Shown here piece by piece: positions 30,999-32,871 of a DNA stretch of 32,871 nucleotides. A program made the position numbers and the translations under genes. Below the pieces are notes generated by a model. That model saw only the letters and a program-made list of their open reading frames with translations. It was not told the origin of the DNA and did not search any database. The stretch is taken from assembly GCA_046727855.1 (NCBI GenBank), contig JBKPDL010000201.1, forward strand, positions 1 to 32,871, in the 5' to 3' direction. Position 1 is the stretch's first letter; every line of letters begins with the position of its first letter. The stretch comes from DASPWV01 sp046727855. GTDB taxonomy: Bacteria; Acidobacteriota; Vicinamibacteria; Vicinamibacterales; UBA2999.

Positions 30999-32584
30999 TG
31001 CCCACCTACGAATGCGATGTCTGCATCGTCGGCGGCGGCATCTCCGCCGCGTTACTCGCGCAGAAGGTCTGCGAGCTGCGGCGTGGCACATCGATCATCG
31101 TCATCGAAGCCGGCAATCGGATCTTCGATCGAGAAAAGCGTGTCCGTGATCGTCAGCGATGGCTCGATTACGGCGAAAACGCCTGGCCCGGAGATGTGAT
31201 TGAAGATCAGGCCGCGGCCGGGATCATCTCACGTACGATGGCAGTGGGTGGCTCGGCGCTGCACTGGGGCGGCGTGTGCAATCGTTTCTCGGAGGAGGAC
31301 CTGCGGCTCAAGTCCAAATACGGGCTTGCTGTCGACTGGCCGATCGAATGGAACGAGCTGGAACGCTACTATTGCGAGGCTGAACGACGCATCGGCGTTT
31401 CTGGCGAACCGAGCCCACTCGCGGAGGATCGCAGGTCCGAGCCGTATCCGATGCCGCCGATGCCGCTGTCGTGGAACCTGCGACAACTCAAAGCCTGGGC
31501 CGAACAAAGCGGCATCCGGTTCTGGTCGACGCCGCAAGCAAAAAACACGATTCCGTACGATGGCCGCAGCGATTGTAAACGCTGCAACACCTGCGAGATC
31601 TGTCCCACGGGCGCACGCTACTCACCCGATTTCACGTTCCAGCGCCTGCTCGACGCAAAGGCGATTCAGCTTCACGATCGCACGCTCGTGCGACGCCTGA
31701 TCGCGGCGGAAGGCGGTGGCAAGACACCGCGTATCGCTGCCGCGCAGGCGGTGCACCGCGACAGGCCGGACGATGCGGTGGCGTACCGGGCGGGGGTTTT
31801 CGTCATCGCCGCCGGATACTGTTGGAGCTCGCACCTGCTGCTGGCCTCCGCCTCGTCGCGATTTCCAAACGGCCTGGCCAATAGTTCCGGTCTCGTGGGT
31901 CGCTACATGAACGGCCACGCGTTTGTCTCGTCGCAGATCGAGCTCGACGCGGAGATCTATCCCGGCATGAACGAACAGCACAGCCTGATCTCGCGCGAGT
32001 TCTTCCGGTGCGCAACCGACAAACCCTTCGTCCGTCACGATCTTCGTGTCTGGGAGAGCGGCGCCGGGCGTGAACCGCGCCTCAAGACAACCGAGGGCCG
32101 GATACTTCTCGGCGACGCCTTGCTCGCCGACTGGCGCTCGCGCATCAAGCACGGCACCGCGCGCGTTCGGGCGTATTACGACGTCCATCCGTCGTTCGAC
32201 AGCACGCTCACGCTCGATCCATCGGCGAAGAACAGGTTCGGCGACTCCCTGCCGAAGATCGAGCACAAGCTCGATGCCGCAACCGAGGCGCGGCTGCCGC
32301 AAAACAAACAGCACATCCGCGAGATCTTCAGCCGCCTCGCCCGGGCGAATAACGGCAAAACCCTGTCCACGAGCGAGAGCACTTACCTCGATCATCCCGC
32401 GGGAGGCTGCCGGATGGGAACGCGGCCAGACGATAGCGTGTGCGACAGCTTCGGTCGCACACACGATCACGAAAATCTGTTCGTGGTCGGTTCGCCGACG
32501 TTGCCCACAGCCGGATGCACGAACGGGACGTTGACCTTTGCGGCGCTGACGGTTCGCTCCGCAGAACAGGTGGCGAAATCATGA
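30998..32584 (+). CDS. GMC-family FAD-dependent oxidoreductase, large subunit
   Basis: A 528-residue flavoprotein whose ATG shares one base with the upstream stop (TGATG); GGGAGG lies six bases upstream. The FAD-binding CDVCIVGGGISAALL (6-20) and the IIVIEAG acidic end of beta-2 are clear. GGSALHWGGVCNRF near 83-96 is the second FAD block. CKRCNTCEICPTGARYS near 193-209 has four cysteines in a cluster. The C-terminal active-site region has YLDHPAGGCRMG near 463-474 and NGTLTFAAL near 508-516, the GMC_oxred_C pattern of gluconate/fructose/sorbitol dehydrogenases. The partner subunit is the gene before it. Substrate unknown, probably a sugar or polyol acted on in the periplasm. Confidence 0.9.
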   Translation: MPTYECDVCIVGGGISAALLAQKVCELRRGTSIIVIEAGNRIFDREKRVRDRQRWLDYGENAWPGDVIEDQAAAGIISRTMAVGGSALHWGGVCNRFSEEDLRLKSKYGLAVDWPIEWNELERYYCEAERRIGVSGEPSPLAEDRRSEPYPMPPMPLSWNLRQLKAWAEQSGIRFWSTPQAKNTIPYDGRSDCKRCNTCEICPTGARYSPDFTFQRLLDAKAIQLHDRTLVRRLIAAEGGGKTPRIAAAQAVHRDRPDDAVAYRAGVFVIAAGYCWSSHLLLASASSRFPNGLANSSGLVGRYMNGHAFVSSQIELDAEIYPGMNEQHSLISREFFRCATDKPFVRHDLRVWESGAGREPRLKTTEGRILLGDALLADWRSRIKHGTARVRAYYDVHPSFDSTLTLDPSAKNRFGDSLPKIEHKLDAATEARLPQNKQHIREIFSRLARANNGKTLSTSESTYLDHPAGGCRMGTRPDDSVCDSFGRTHDHENLFVVGSPTLPTAGCTNGTLTFAALTVRSAEQVAKS

Positions 32585-32871
32585 AGACCATAGTCTGCTT
32601 CTTCACAGCCGTGGCATCGCTGCTCTTGGCGTTCACGCTGCGGCCGGCAGCGCAAACGCCACAACCCAATCCATTGCCCGGGACAAAACTCAGTCTCGAG
32701 GAGTTGCACAAGCAGATGTTTCACGTCAGCGCCGGCCGGCGGCTCAAGCCGGCATCCTGGCCCGGTGGGGCGCGCGTTGCCGTCTCACTGTCGTTTGACG
32801 TGGACAATGCAACCGCCACGCTCTCGCAAGGAGTGCTCGATTACGAAGTGATCTCTCGCGGAGAGTACGGC
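32581..32871 (+). CDS. Polysaccharide deacetylase-like protein, N-terminal part
   Basis: The ATG at 32581 overlaps the GMC stop codon (ATGA). Ninety-seven codons are read before the window ends. A signal peptide (MKTIVCFFTAVASLLLAF...) is followed by WPGGARVAVSLSFDVDNATA near 62-81 and ISRGEYG at the edge. That block matches the start of a NodB-homology domain, where the Asp of SFDVD (the DD-like motif) binds metal. The rest, including the HxxxH motif, is outside the window. Being translationally coupled to the oxidoreductase, it probably works on a related carbohydrate. Confidence 0.75.
   Translation, partial: MKTIVCFFTAVASLLLAFTLRPAAQTPQPNPLPGTKLSLEELHKQMFHVSAGRRLKPASWPGGARVAVSLSFDVDNATATLSQGVLDYEVISRGEYG

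Noticed and set aside
1..32871. Search for CRISPR arrays, integrases, transposases, phage genes or a restriction/defence island.
   Set aside because: No regularly spaced repeats, no transposase or integrase motifs, and no abrupt compositional change beyond small A+T-rich intergenic patches were seen.

Overview
The window is GC-rich, densely packed bacterial chromosome, most likely from an Acidobacteriota member (a Vicinamibacteria-like lineage is my best guess). The clues are an 808-residue MacB/FtsX-type permease with no ATPase beside it (the 'acidobacterial duplicated orphan permease' architecture), an ECF-like sigma factor translationally coupled to a Ser/Thr kinase, and REP-like intergenic repeats. 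No phage, IS element, CRISPR array or rRNA is visible. A partial tRNA lies at the left edge and a truncated deacetylase gene at the right edge.

Layout. (1) 195-8250, minus strand: a six-gene operon in which every junction is a 4-base start/stop overlap. In transcription order it holds a conserved protein resembling deoxyhypusine synthase, a DUF6311-like polytopic membrane protein, a GtrB/DPM1-type polyprenyl-phosphate glycosyltransferase, a SAM methyltransferase and two more DUF6311-like paralogues. It reads as a lipid-linked sugar and surface-glycan modification system. (2) 8392-13638, minus strand: housekeeping genes yebC-ruvC-ruvA-ruvB-fabH, again joined by 4-base overlaps, then queA after a 250 bp gap. 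(3) 13639-14013: a non-coding stretch with a cluster of imperfect hairpin repeats. (4) 14014-17937: a methyltransferase, a hot-dog thioesterase, an unknown membrane protein and a serine beta-lactamase-like hydrolase with a membrane C-terminus, arranged as two very tight divergent pairs. (5) 17909-20711, minus strand: ECF-like sigma factor, membrane-anchored kinase, and a CmoB-like methyltransferase that runs in frame into a small membrane protein. (6) 20782-23240, plus strand: a Tam-like methyltransferase, polyphosphate kinase 2 and 3-methyladenine DNA glycosylase I. (7) 23180-28793, minus strand: orphan permease, TraB/GumN protein, Fpg/Nei glycosylase and an S41 peptidase. (8) 28822-32871, plus strand: an exported amidohydrolase, a gluconate-2-dehydrogenase-subunit-3-like protein, a GMC oxidoreductase and a polysaccharide deacetylase cut by the window end.

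Two expression themes recur. Genes inside operons overlap their upstream neighbour by four bases (ATGA, GTGA or TTGA), which fixes many starts, including GTG and TTG ones. Genes that begin transcription units often lack a Shine-Dalgarno sequence and instead carry a TANNNT -10-like hexamer 6-8 bases before the start codon, which suggests leaderless mRNAs. The most unusual items are the three-paralogue glycan operon, the stop-less methyltransferase/membrane-protein fusion with a strong internal ribosome binding site, and the compact bidirectional promoters.
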